DNA of 29,851 nucleotides from JAETTH01 sp964455975. Its GTDB lineage: Bacteria > Bacillota > Clostridia > TANB77 > CAG-508. The notes below the pieces were generated by a model. The model ran no database searches. It was not told the DNA's origin and worked only from the letters and a program-made list of their open reading frames with translations. Shown here piece by piece: positions 1 through 7,897 of this stretch; position 1 is the first letter of the stretch; each line of letters begins with the position of its first letter. The position numbers were made by a program, and so were the translations under genes. The stretch is taken from positions 1 through 29,851 of the forward strand of contig CAYVYP010000012.1 in assembly GCA_964455975.1 (NCBI GenBank), read 5' to 3'.

Positions 1-1
1 A

Positions 2-2689
2 ACAAGTTGGAATAGTAATTCAGCAAAAATATTTCCAACAGCAGCACAAATAGCATCATGGGATAGTAATACAGATTTATTCAGATGGAGTGGAGATGGA
101 TTAGCATGGCCAGCAAATGCAAATGCATTGTATAGAAAAGCAAATTCTGAATATACAACAAGTACATATTATATATGGATACATGTAGCATCAGTAGATT
201 CTAGTGGAAGAGCTTCAGGAGGAGTATGGAGTGGAGCAAAAAATTTAAGTTCAGAGACAATAGATTCAGACGCACCAACAATAACAGATGTACAAGCAGG
301 AACAATGTTATATACAGACCCAACATTTAGTAGTGGGATAAATGCAACATCATTATATAATAATGGAAATAACGGAAATGTATCAGTAACAAGAGTTGCA
401 ATAAGTGGAGCACCATCACCAACATCAAATTATGGATTACAAATAAAATCAATAGGAGCTGGAAACCCAGGATGGGGAGGATTTTATTTTGGAACACAAT
501 CATCAGCAAATAAAGTATTTATAACAAAAATAGTAGCAAAAATATCAGTAGGATATACGATATATTTAGGAAGTAACGCAATTGGAATAGGAAGTAGTTC
601 ACAGTGGTTAACATCACAAGCAGGAACAGGAAATTGGAAAGAATATGAATTAAAAGTAACTTGTGGAAGTACAGGAACATTTAGTTCAACTAACTTTTTC
701 TATTTAGCAGGAGGAACAACACCAACAACTTCAGCGCCACTTACATGGTATGTATCTTATGCAACAGTATATGATACGACTAAATGGACAAGATCTCAAA
801 ATGTAACAATTACTGGAAATGATGTAAAAGGAATAGTAGGATATGGAATTAATCAAAGTAGTACAACACAGCCAACATATACACTTTGTACATCAGCTAC
901 AGAAGTAGCAAAAGAAATAACAAATATAACTTCAAACGGAACATATTATATATGGGTAAGAGATGCAAAGGGTAATTATGCAAATAAAGCAGTAACAGTA
1001 AACTATGTAGATAGAATAGCACCAACAGTAGCAGTAAATAGAGCTTCTGATACAGCATATACAAAAACAAAGAGTGTAACAATAACAATAGCAGATACAG
1101 GTGGAAGTGGAGTAACAACATCAGGAAATTATTGGCTATCAACTGCAAATAATAATCCATGGACAATAGGATCAGAAGATAGAAAAGGATTTACAAGTGG
1201 AGGAACAGTTACATTTGGATCAGGATTAACAGGATCATATTATGTATACATAGACACATATTATGATAATGCTGGTAATATAACTACTCCAATTGGAGGA
1301 ACAACTGTAACAATGAGTTATGGAATATATCATTGTTTTGGACCATATTATTTTGATAATTCAGCACCAACTACACCATCAGTTACATATAATGGAGGAG
1401 CAAATACATGTAGTTGGAAAAATAATTATAATATGACAATAAAATCAACAGATTCAGGATCTGGAATAGCATATTATGAAAGTGATGGAAATGGAGATGG
1501 AGTATCAGACTTTACTATAGTTGCATCAGGTAGTTTTATTCCATGGAATGGTTTTAATGCTTGTAATCAAAGGTTTAGAGCAGTAGATAATGCTGGTAAT
1601 AGAAGTGGATGGACAGGTGCAAATCATATTCATATGGATACAGAAGCACCAGGTAAAGCAAGTGTTAATTTAAATGGATATACAAGCGGAAGTTGGACAA
1701 GAGGAAATGTAACACAAACTCAAAGTGCAACAGATAATATTGGAATTGCAAGATATCAATATTCACATGATAATAAAACTTGGTATGATATGACAACAAA
1801 TTGGGTAATAAGTTGGGATGGACAATGGACATTTTATGTAAGAGCAGTAGATCATGCGGGAAATGCAGGACCAGCTTCTAATTCGTATATAATAAGAAGA
1901 GATGCAACAATTCCAAATGATTATACTTATAACTATGCAGCATATAATACAATGCAAAATCCAGCTTGTATAGATTCAAATACTGGAAATACTACATTAG
2001 TAGATGCAACTTCAGGAATATCATATGTACAAGTAAGTTTAGATGGAGGAGCTTGGCAAACAACGTCAGGAACAAATCATAGTTATAAATTTACAGGACT
2101 TAACCCAGGACAAACATATACATTACGTTCAAGAGCAGTTGATAATGCAGGAAATGTAAGACAATCATCAACAGTAGCTACATTAACTGTTCCTAAATAT
2201 AAAGTAAACAATTTATTATATGGAGCAGGAAATTATGGACCATGGGAAGCATGGGGAGACCATATAATATGTAAACAATATGATTCGCCAGCAGGAATAA
2301 AAAAGGATATTACATACAATAGTAGTCATAAATATTATATAGCAGTAAAATATTATAACCATTACACAACACCAATTTATGGAATATCAATGTCAATAGG
2401 AAATGAAAATGGAAATTATAGAATTGCAGGATTAATGCAAAATAATGCAGCAGGACAACAGTATGTGTCTGATATTGTTACTGGAATTTCAGGAACTCAA
2501 GTAACTGCAGCGGGTAGAACATATCCATATGGAGATGGAGCAGGAAATACCCCACCAATATTAGAATTGTATTATGCAACAGTAATAGATTTAACTGCAA
2601 CATATGGAGCAGGAAATGAACCATCAAAGGCTACTTGTGATAGTAGATATAATTTTAACAGAACAACTATGTGGGAAGGAATCAATTAA
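2..2689 (+). CDS. Large secreted Ig-like repeat surface protein (5' end outside window)
   Basis: The frame is open from the first complete codon at base 2, so the gene starts upstream; 895 residues are visible. The protein is rich in Thr, Ser, Asn, Gly and Tyr. It contains successive Ig-like repeats, each ending in a motif such as DNAGNRSGW, DHAGNAGPAS or DNAGNVRQSS and often followed by a D-x-x-AP start of the next repeat (DRIAPTVAV, DTEAPGKASV). About residues 100-250 and the C-terminal 170 residues look like beta-sandwich or carbohydrate-binding modules. The C-terminal module carries IDLTATYGAGNEPS, a motif I know from phage tail and surface proteins. No sortase signal or membrane anchor follows; the protein ends in WEGIN. 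It is probably an adhesin or a glycan-binding surface protein. Despite its very high Gly content it has no frame break and no in-frame CGG codon. Confidence 0.8.
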   Translation, partial: TSWNSNSAKIFPTAAQIASWDSNTDLFRWSGDGLAWPANANALYRKANSEYTTSTYYIWIHVASVDSSGRASGGVWSGAKNLSSETIDSDAPTITDVQAGTMLYTDPTFSSGINATSLYNNGNNGNVSVTRVAISGAPSPTSNYGLQIKSIGAGNPGWGGFYFGTQSSANKVFITKIVAKISVGYTIYLGSNAIGIGSSSQWLTSQAGTGNWKEYELKVTCGSTGTFSSTNFFYLAGGTTPTTSAPLTWYVSYATVYDTTKWTRSQNVTITGNDVKGIVGYGINQSSTTQPTYTLCTSATEVAKEITNITSNGTYYIWVRDAKGNYANKAVTVNYVDRIAPTVAVNRASDTAYTKTKSVTITIADTGGSGVTTSGNYWLSTANNNPWTIGSEDRKGFTSGGTVTFGSGLTGSYYVYIDTYYDNAGNITTPIGGTTVTMSYGIYHCFGPYYFDNSAPTTPSVTYNGGANTCSWKNNYNMTIKSTDSGSGIAYYESDGNGDGVSDFTIVASGSFIPWNGFNACNQRFRAVDNAGNRSGWTGANHIHMDTEAPGKASVNLNGYTSGSWTRGNVTQTQSATDNIGIARYQYSHDNKTWYDMTTNWVISWDGQWTFYVRAVDHAGNAGPASNSYIIRRDATIPNDYTYNYAAYNTMQNPACIDSNTGNTTLVDATSGISYVQVSLDGGAWQTTSGTNHSYKFTGLNPGQTYTLRSRAVDNAGNVRQSSTVATLTVPKYKVNNLLYGAGNYGPWEAWGDHIICKQYDSPAGIKKDITYNSSHKYYIAVKYYNHYTTPIYGISMSIGNENGNYRIAGLMQNNAAGQQYVSDIVTGISGTQVTAAGRTYPYGDGAGNTPPILELYYATVIDLTATYGAGNEPSKATCDSRYNFNRTTMWEGIN

Positions 2690-2716
2690 TTATAAATAAA
2701 TGAATTGGTAATATTA

Positions 2717-2762
2717 AAAACGGTGCAATTTTGGAATTTAGTATAATTTTGCATCGTTTTTA
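2717..2762 (+). terminator. Rho-independent terminator after the Ig-repeat gene
   Basis: A 12-bp stem pairs 2717-2728 with 2749-2760 (one G-U pair), with a 20-nt loop and T residues at the end of the right arm. It lies 28 bases after the stop codon. Confidence 0.75.
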
Positions 2763-2764
2763 AT

Positions 2765-2793
2765 TAGACTTTTTATAATATATTTGTTATAAT
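2765..2793 (+). promoter_or_regulatory. Sigma-A promoter of exoA
   Basis: TAGACT (-35, 2765-2770), a 17-bp spacer and a perfect TATAAT (2788-2793) preceded by TGT, giving an extended -10. The same TGTTATAAT occurs at the OLE RNA and hslO promoters. Confidence 0.7.
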
Positions 2794-2825
2794 ACATACA
2801 TATTAAATTTAGATGGGAGAAAAAT

Positions 2826-3581
2826 ATGAAGTTAATTTCATGGAATGTTAATGGATATAGAGCAGTTTTAACAAAAGGATTTAATGATTTTTTTAAAGAA
2901 ATAAATGCAGATATATTTTGTATTCAAGAAACAAAAATGCAGCAAGGACAAGCCCAAACTGATTATGAAGGATATTATGAGTATTTTAATAGTGCAGAGA
3001 AAAAGGGGTATTCTGGAACTGCTGTATTTACTAAAGTAAAACCAATTAATGTTACATATGGAATAGGAATAGAAGAACATGACAAAGAAGGTAGAGTAAT
3101 AACTTTAGAATTTGATAATTTCTATTTAGTAAATTGTTATACTCCAAATTCTAAAAGAGAGCTTGAAAGACTAGAATATAGAATGATTTGGGAGAATGAA
3201 TATAGAAAGTATTTACTAAATTTGAATAAAAGAAAACCTGTTATAATGTGTGGAGATTTAAATGTAGCTCATAAAGAGATAGATTTAAAAAATCCTAAAT
3301 CAAATACACATAATGCAGGGTTTACAATAGAAGAAAGAAATAAAATGACAGAACTTTTAGATGTGGGCTTTACAGATTCTTTTAGATATATGTATCCTAC
3401 CAAAGAAAATTGTTATTCTTGGTGGTCTTATATGTTTCATGCAAGAGAAAAAAATGTAGGGTGGAGAATAGATTATTTTATAGTTTCTAAACAAATAGAA
3501 AGTAAAATAAAAGATGCTAAAATACATGATGAAATACTAGGAAGTGATCACTGTCCAGTAGAATTAGAAATAAATATATAA
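2826..3581 (+). CDS. exoA: Exodeoxyribonuclease III / AP endonuclease
   Basis: 251 residues, the usual length of the Xth/ExoA family of Mg-dependent endonuclease/exonuclease/phosphatase-fold enzymes. The enzyme cleaves DNA 5' of abasic sites and trims 3' ends in base excision repair. Visible family motifs are WNVNG at residues 6-10, IQETK with the metal-binding Glu35, CYTPNS, CGDLNVAH with the catalytic Asp and Asn, and the C-terminal SDHCP with Asp241 and His242. The ATG is preceded by GGGAG at good spacing and by a strong promoter. It is followed after 18 bp by the AI-2E family gene, so the two are probably co-transcribed. All catalytic motifs are intact. Confidence 0.95.
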   Translation: MKLISWNVNGYRAVLTKGFNDFFKEINADIFCIQETKMQQGQAQTDYEGYYEYFNSAEKKGYSGTAVFTKVKPINVTYGIGIEEHDKEGRVITLEFDNFYLVNCYTPNSKRELERLEYRMIWENEYRKYLLNLNKRKPVIMCGDLNVAHKEIDLKNPKSNTHNAGFTIEERNKMTELLDVGFTDSFRYMYPTKENCYSWWSYMFHAREKNVGWRIDYFIVSKQIESKIKDAKIHDEILGSDHCPVELEINI

Positions 3582-3599
3582 TATAAAAAGGGGAATTTT

Positions 3600-4727
3600 A
3601 TGGAAAAAAATAAACATGTAATAACAAAATGGATATATTGGTTTTTATTTGCAGTAGCAGTAATTGCGGTATATAAAACTTTAGATAATTTTAATGATAT
3701 TTTAGGATGGTTAGGTACATTATTTAATGTTTTAGCACCATTTTTAGCAGGAATATTAATTGCATATATTTTATACTTACCATGTAGAAACATAGAAAAA
3801 ATATTTAAAAAAGTAAAGAATAAATTTATAGTAAAAAAAGCAAGATTTTTTTCTGTTCTAATAACATTTATAATCGCAATTTTAATATTAGTAATTTTAA
3901 TAAATGTTATATTACCTAGAATAGTAGAAAGTGTAACTGAACTTATAAATAATCTTCCTGGATATTATACAGCAGTAACAGAAGAACTAAATAATCTTCC
4001 AGAGGATTCAATTTTGAATAAAATAAATACAAAAGAGATAATTAATAATATTTCAAAAATTGATTTAAAGCAATTTATAAATATTGAAAGTTTAACTAAT
4101 TATGCAAAAGGTGTAATAAATATAGCAGGAAAAGTATTTGATATATTTATATCTTTTATAGTTTCTATTTATATTTTAATGGAAAGAACAGAAATATTAA
4201 ATTTTGCAAGAAAGTTTATAAAAGCAAACTTTAAAGAGAAAACGTATAATAAAATAGATAAATATTTTACAAGAACTAATGAAGTATTTTTTAAATTTTT
4301 ATCAAGTCAATTATTAGATGCAATAGTTGTAGGAATATTAACTTCTGTTGCGATGAGTTTATTAGGAGTAAAATATGGAGTTTTACTAGGAATTATGATA
4401 GGATTATTTAATTTAATTCCATATTTTGGTGCTATATTTGCTGTAGGATTAGCTATAATAATTACAATTTTTACAGGAGGAATTTATCAGGCAATATGGA
4501 TGAGTATAGTAGTTATAATTCTTCAACAAATAGATGCTAATATAATAAATCCTAAGATAGTTGGAAATTCGCTAAAGATAAGTCCGTTACTTGTAATATT
4601 TGCAGTAACAATTGGAGGAGCATATTTTGGAGTGCTAGGAATGTTTTTAGCAGTACCAGTAGTAACAATAATAAAGATAATCTTAGATGATTATATTGAA
4701 AATAAATTGACATCTAAACAAAATTAG
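3600..4727 (+). CDS. AI-2E family membrane permease
   Basis: 375 residues with about eight hydrophobic segments, matching the AI-2E/PerM/YtvI family (PF01594). A paired N-terminal hairpin is followed by a central soluble segment (about residues 105-180, containing NNLPGYYTAV) and then a cluster of membrane helices. These contain the family-typical GxxxGLFNLIPYFG-like stretch, here IGLFNLIPYFG, and PKIVGNSLKISPLLV. Members export small molecules or act as Na+/H+ antiporters; the substrate here is unknown. RBS AAGGGG precedes the ATG. The gene ends in TAG, one of only two genes here that do. The -35 element of the next promoter lies inside its 3' end. Confidence 0.85.
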   Translation: MEKNKHVITKWIYWFLFAVAVIAVYKTLDNFNDILGWLGTLFNVLAPFLAGILIAYILYLPCRNIEKIFKKVKNKFIVKKARFFSVLITFIIAILILVILINVILPRIVESVTELINNLPGYYTAVTEELNNLPEDSILNKINTKEIINNISKIDLKQFINIESLTNYAKGVINIAGKVFDIFISFIVSIYILMERTEILNFARKFIKANFKEKTYNKIDKYFTRTNEVFFKFLSSQLLDAIVVGILTSVAMSLLGVKYGVLLGIMIGLFNLIPYFGAIFAVGLAIIITIFTGGIYQAIWMSIVVIILQQIDANIINPKIVGNSLKISPLLVIFAVTIGGAYFGVLGMFLAVPVVTIIKIILDDYIENKLTSKQN

Positions 4728-4735
4728 AGTATAAT
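4707..4735 (+). promoter_or_regulatory. Consensus sigma-A promoter for the small 4.74-4.94 kb transcript
   Basis: Perfect TTGACA (4707-4712), 17-bp spacer and perfect TATAAT (4730-4735). It is the only exact consensus promoter I found in the window. It overlaps the end of the AI-2E gene and predicts transcription from about 4742. Confidence 0.85.
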
Positions 4736-4782
4736 AGTATTACTAAAGCAGTAAAAACTGCTAATAAAAGGAGGTTCCATGT

Positions 4783-4908
4783 ATGGAACGTAAAACTGTG
4801 TGTCGGACTCAAATTTTTGCTATTTATCAAAAGGCAAAAGTTAAAAAGCAGAAGGCAAACAGTATGCCCAAAAGAGGCAATCGTTCACTTTATAAAAAAA
4901 GAGGATGA
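4783..4908 (+). CDS. Small basic 41-codon ORF or dual-function small RNA
   Basis: A 41-codon ORF starts at ATG 4783, eight bases after a perfect AGGAGG, and ends with TGA at 4906, just before a strong terminator. The peptide is very basic (MERKTVCRTQ... then MPKRGNRSLYKKRG) and I do not recognise it. The transcript begins with a small hairpin (AGCAGT/ACTGCT). The start codon sits in a second hairpin (GTTCCAT/ATGGAAC), which could control translation. Codon use is unlike the rest of the window (CCC, GGC, CAG, AAC, GTG), so the sequence may be constrained as RNA rather than as protein. Codon 8 is CGG, the codon associated with +1 shifts elsewhere here. A +1 shift at this point would give a 64-codon frame running past the terminator. 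Confidence 0.5.
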   Translation: MERKTVCRTQIFAIYQKAKVKKQKANSMPKRGNRSLYKKRG

Positions 4909-4909
4909 G

Positions 4910-4943
4910 CAAAAGGTGACCAGCGTAAGTTGGTCACCTTTTG
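4910..4943 (+). terminator. Strong terminator of the small transcript
   Basis: A perfect 12-bp stem pairs 4910-4921 with 4932-4943, with a 10-nt loop. The right arm ends in TTTTG followed by TTATT. It also lies between convergent genes. Confidence 0.85.
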
Positions 4944-5029
4944 TTATTAAATATATGAAATTTAATATAAATAATTAAATATGAAATTTTTTCTTTATTA
5001 TATATTCTGAAAGATAATATTAGAGATTA

Positions 5030-5512
5030 TTAACTAAATAAACTAACAACACTTCCAGTTGCAAATAAAATAATTACCCCTGCTGCTAATACACCTGCTG
5101 CTAATGGCCAAAATGCTTTTTTCATAGGTAAATTTAAAAAATTAGCAATTAGTGATCCAACCCAAGCTCCTGTACCAGGTAAAGGAACTGCAACAAATAA
5201 GAATAAGCCAAGTGCTGTAAAATTTTGCAATTTTTCACTTCCTTCAATTTTTTTCGTTGCTCTATTTGTAGCCCAATCTATTACTACTTTAAATGGTTTC
5301 CATCTTCCAAAAAAATCAAATAGAGGTCTTATATATTTAACAATGAAATATATAGGAACTAAATTTCCTATTAAACTTATTATAAAAGCTTCTGCATAGC
5401 TAAGCCCCATAGAAACTCCTATTGGAATAGCTCCTCTTAATTCTATAATTGGTGTCATACTAACAATAAAAGTTATTAAATATTTAAATATAATTGGTAA
5501 GCCTTGTAACAT
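5030..5512 (-). CDS. Small multidrug export family membrane protein
   Basis: 160 residues matching the small multidrug export protein family (PF06695). The N-terminal segment contains the family-typical ELRGAIPIGVSMG, followed by a membrane helix, an amphipathic stretch (about residues 65-95), then VAVPLPGTGAWVGSLIA and a last helix. The name comes from old annotation; the fold resembles DedA/SNARE-associated proteins and the real substrate is unknown. The ATG at 5512 is preceded on the minus strand by AAGGAG with an 8-base gap. It is convergent with the small transcript and divergent from the OLE RNA gene. Confidence 0.88.
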   Translation of the reverse strand: MLQGLPIIFKYLITFIVSMTPIIELRGAIPIGVSMGLSYAEAFIISLIGNLVPIYFIVKYIRPLFDFFGRWKPFKVVIDWATNRATKKIEGSEKLQNFTALGLFLFVAVPLPGTGAWVGSLIANFLNLPMKKAFWPLAAGVLAAGVIILFATGSVVSLFS

Positions 5513-5612
5513 AAATAAATCTCCTTATAAATGGTTTTGCAACATTGTACATAATAAGATAAAAAAAGTCAATTAAAAAAGAAAAATTCACAAAATGGTC
5601 ATACGATATTAT

Positions 5613-5641
5613 TTGCAAAAACATAAAAGATATGTTATAAT
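5613..5641 (+). promoter_or_regulatory. Promoter of the OLE RNA
   Basis: TTGCAA (5613-5618), 17-bp spacer and a perfect TATAAT (5636-5641) with an upstream TGT (extended -10). It predicts a start near 5648. Confidence 0.75.
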
Positions 5642-5647
5642 AAATAC

Positions 5648-6225
5648 TGTATCGATGGTGCATTATTCTAGTGATAAGTACTATTACGAGGGTGGGGCTA
5701 AAAATCCACTAAAGGGCATATCGTTGAAGTTTCTTGTTGGTGCGCGAATTGCCAAATTTGTGTGTTTTCAGGAAGTAAGAATTTAGGGAAATATGTAGTG
5801 GCATACATATTCAATAAACCCTATTTTCGCGGAGGCTTAAATAGTTTATTTAAGAGTAACCTATGTTAAGTGCCAAGACACAATACATAGAGTAGCCTGT
5901 CTCGAGTGATAATATTGGGATTAACAGCAAAGAATTTAAAATATAAAGGCCAAATATTTTAGATTTATGTTATGAAACTATTATTGCAAAAAAGACTAGT
6001 AATAGTAAAACTTATTTAAAGGAAAACTTCTAGAATGTTTGCTTTGAAAGAAGCAAGGAATTTTAAGGATTAAGGTACGGATTTAAGTGGTGATCTGGTG
6101 TCCAATTTTTCAGCGGATATTTTGTTTAAATGGAAACGGCTAAGTAGTAATGCTTAGTACAAAATAGAGAAATTCAACTAGACCTAAACCGTAAAATTTA
6201 CTTAAAATTTTACCATCTATTTTTA
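5648..6225 (+). ncRNA. OLE RNA (ornate large extremophilic RNA)
   Basis: About 580 bases without a plausible protein gene lie between a good promoter and the gene of an OapA-like protein. The stretch is richer in G and C than the neighbouring intergenic DNA and has many short complementary GC segments. Length, orientation and position directly upstream of oapA match OLE RNA, a class of about 600 nt found in some Bacillota. OLE RNA forms a membrane ribonucleoprotein with OapA and is linked to alcohol, cold and Mg2+ stress responses. The 3' end is placed at a weak hairpin (6191-6199 with 6205-6213) followed by TTTTT. I could not align it to the OLE covariance model, so the call rests mainly on the partner gene and the layout. 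The ends are approximate. Confidence 0.8.
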
Positions 6226-6304
6226 TGTATATAAATTTTAATGTTAAGACTAAACTATAAATTAGTATGAACAATAACATATAAATAAGAAAATTGGAGA
6301 AGAA

Positions 6305-6856
6305 ATGAAAGAAAAGAAAGATAAAGAAGAAAATTCGAAAATTAAATGGTATATAATTGTAGTTATAACAACATTTATATTATCAATTACATTTTCATAT
6401 ATATCAACAACAGCAATAACCAAATTAGAATTATTGCCAGCAATATTAATTTTAGTAGCAGTAATTTTTATAGGAATTTTATTTGATATTATAGGAGTTG
6501 CAGTTACAGTTGCAGATGAAGACGAATTTCATGCAAAAGCCACAAAAAAGGTACAAGGTTCTAAAACATCTGTAAAATTAATTAGAAATTCTGCAAGAGT
6601 TGCAAATGTATGTGCAGACGTTATAGGAGATATTGCTGGGGTATTAAGTGGTGCAATTGGTGCAATTATTTCTATAAAAGTAACAAAAAATTTTAATTTA
6701 AGTTTTGATATGCAATTTTTAATAAGTGCAATAGTAGCCTCTTTAACAGTTGGTGGAAAAGCAATAGGAAAAGAAATAGCACAAAAAAATTCAACAAAAA
6801 TTGTACATATGGTAGCAATAATTTTAAATAAATTTACTAAAAAAGAGTCAAAATAA
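6305..6856 (+). CDS. oapA: OLE-associated membrane protein OapA
   Basis: 183 residues with a charged N-terminus and about four membrane helices (near residues 15-35, 45-70, 107-127 and 140-157). The central block FDIIGVAVTVADEDEFHAKA, then KKVQGSK and the Asp-x3-Asp of DVIGDIAG, is what I know as the conserved core of OapA. OapA is the integral membrane protein that binds OLE RNA and holds it at the membrane. The gene follows the RNA by about 80 bases, has RBS TGGAG before its ATG and ends in a strong terminator, so RNA and protein form one unit. The basic segment after the ADE motif is a plausible RNA-contact region (inference). Confidence 0.85.
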   Translation: MKEKKDKEENSKIKWYIIVVITTFILSITFSYISTTAITKLELLPAILILVAVIFIGILFDIIGVAVTVADEDEFHAKATKKVQGSKTSVKLIRNSARVANVCADVIGDIAGVLSGAIGAIISIKVTKNFNLSFDMQFLISAIVASLTVGGKAIGKEIAQKNSTKIVHMVAIILNKFTKKESK

Positions 6857-6859
6857 AAG

Positions 6860-6902
6860 AAACATCTGTTAATAAATTAAATATTAATAGATGTTTTTTT
6901 CT
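6860..6902 (+). terminator. Terminator of the OLE-oapA unit
   Basis: A 15-bp stem (6860-6874 with 6882-6896, one G-U pair) with a 7-nt loop, followed by a T run. Confidence 0.85.
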
Positions 6903-6910
6903 TAAACTTA

Positions 6911-6919
6911 TGTTATAAT
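6911..6919 (+). promoter_or_regulatory. Extended -10 promoter of hslO
   Basis: TGTTATAAT at 6911-6919, identical to the exoA and OLE -10 regions. No good -35 is seen, as expected for an extended -10. Confidence 0.55.
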
Positions 6920-6956
6920 ACTTAATCATAAAACATATATGAATAGGAGTTTGTAA

Positions 6957-7841
6957 ATGAAAAAAGATATAATACAAAAATTTTTAGCACATAACGGACA
7001 AATAAGTATCACTTGTATAAATTCTACTAAATTAGTAGAAGAAGCAAGAAATATACATGATTTAACACCAACAACTACAGCTACATTAGGAAGATTACTT
7101 ACAATAGGTAGTCTTATGGGAGCAGATTTAAAATCAAAAGAGGACTCTATAACAATTCAAATTAAAGGCGATGGACCTGTAGAAGGAATAAGTGTTGTTG
7201 TAAATAGTGTACCCCAAATAAAGGCATATATAAAAAATCCTATAGTAGAATTACCGTTAAAAGAAAATGGAAAAATAGATGTAGGTGGAGCAATAGGTCA
7301 TTCGGGTTTTATAAATGTTATAAAAGATATAGGTTTAAAAGAACCATACATAGGTATGAGTCCAATTATTTCAGGAGAAATAGCAGAAGATTTTGCAAAT
7401 TACTTTTTAACATCAGAACAAAAACCAACAGCAGTTGCATTAGGAGTATTAGTTGATAAAAATGGTGTAAAATCAAGCGGAGGATACATTTTAACAGCTC
7501 TTCCAGATGCAACAGATGAAACTATATCTATAATAGAAAAATCAATTAAAAATGCAAAATCAATAAGTACAATGCTAGAAGAAAATACAAGTTTAGAAGA
7601 TATTGCTAAAATAATTTCATTAGATAATAATCTTAAAAAATTGGAAGAAGAATTTTATCCGGAATATAAATGTAATTGTAGTAAAGAAAAAATAGAAAAA
7701 GGATTAATATCTTTAGGAAAAAGCGAACTAGAAGATATTATTAATGAAGATGAAAAGGCTTTAATTAAATGTCAATTTTGTAAAAAAGAATATGAATTTA
7801 ATAAAAGTGATTTAGAAAAATTAATAAAACAAATAAATTAA
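6957..7841 (+). CDS. hslO: Redox-regulated holdase chaperone Hsp33
   Basis: 294 residues, normal for Hsp33. The N-terminal substrate-binding domain contains TTTATLGRLLTIGSLMGA and IKGDGPVEGISVVV, and GHSGFINVIKDIGLKEPYIG follows. The C-terminal redox switch keeps all four zinc cysteines: CNC at residues 239-241 and CQFC at 272-275. Oxidation of these cysteines releases zinc and activates the chaperone, so the gene supports oxidative-stress survival in a likely anaerobe. RBS AGGAG lies at a 7-base spacing from the ATG. It appears to have its own promoter and is followed by the DUF362 gene after 56 bases. Confidence 0.95.
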   Translation: MKKDIIQKFLAHNGQISITCINSTKLVEEARNIHDLTPTTTATLGRLLTIGSLMGADLKSKEDSITIQIKGDGPVEGISVVVNSVPQIKAYIKNPIVELPLKENGKIDVGGAIGHSGFINVIKDIGLKEPYIGMSPIISGEIAEDFANYFLTSEQKPTAVALGVLVDKNGVKSSGGYILTALPDATDETISIIEKSIKNAKSISTMLEENTSLEDIAKIISLDNNLKKLEEEFYPEYKCNCSKEKIEKGLISLGKSELEDIINEDEKALIKCQFCKKEYEFNKSDLEKLIKQIN

Positions 7842-7897
7842 TAATTTTAAAATTTAAATTGAAATTATAGATGATTTATAAATTAGGAGGAAATTTT

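Noticed and set aside
897..1166. Minus-strand leucine-rich 89-codon ORF (and similar minus-strand ORFs elsewhere)
   Set aside because: These are antisense shadows of AT-rich genes: no RBS, leucine/tyrosine-rich low-complexity translation, and they lie opposite well-supported genes.
5595..5786. 63-codon plus-strand ORF
   Set aside because: It lies inside the promoter and 5' part of the OLE RNA, has no RBS and no recognisable protein features.
7871..7897. Upstream ATG extension of the DUF362 protein
   Set aside because: It has no RBS, whereas the ATG at 7898 has TAGGAGG at ideal spacing and begins with the family's usual N-terminus.
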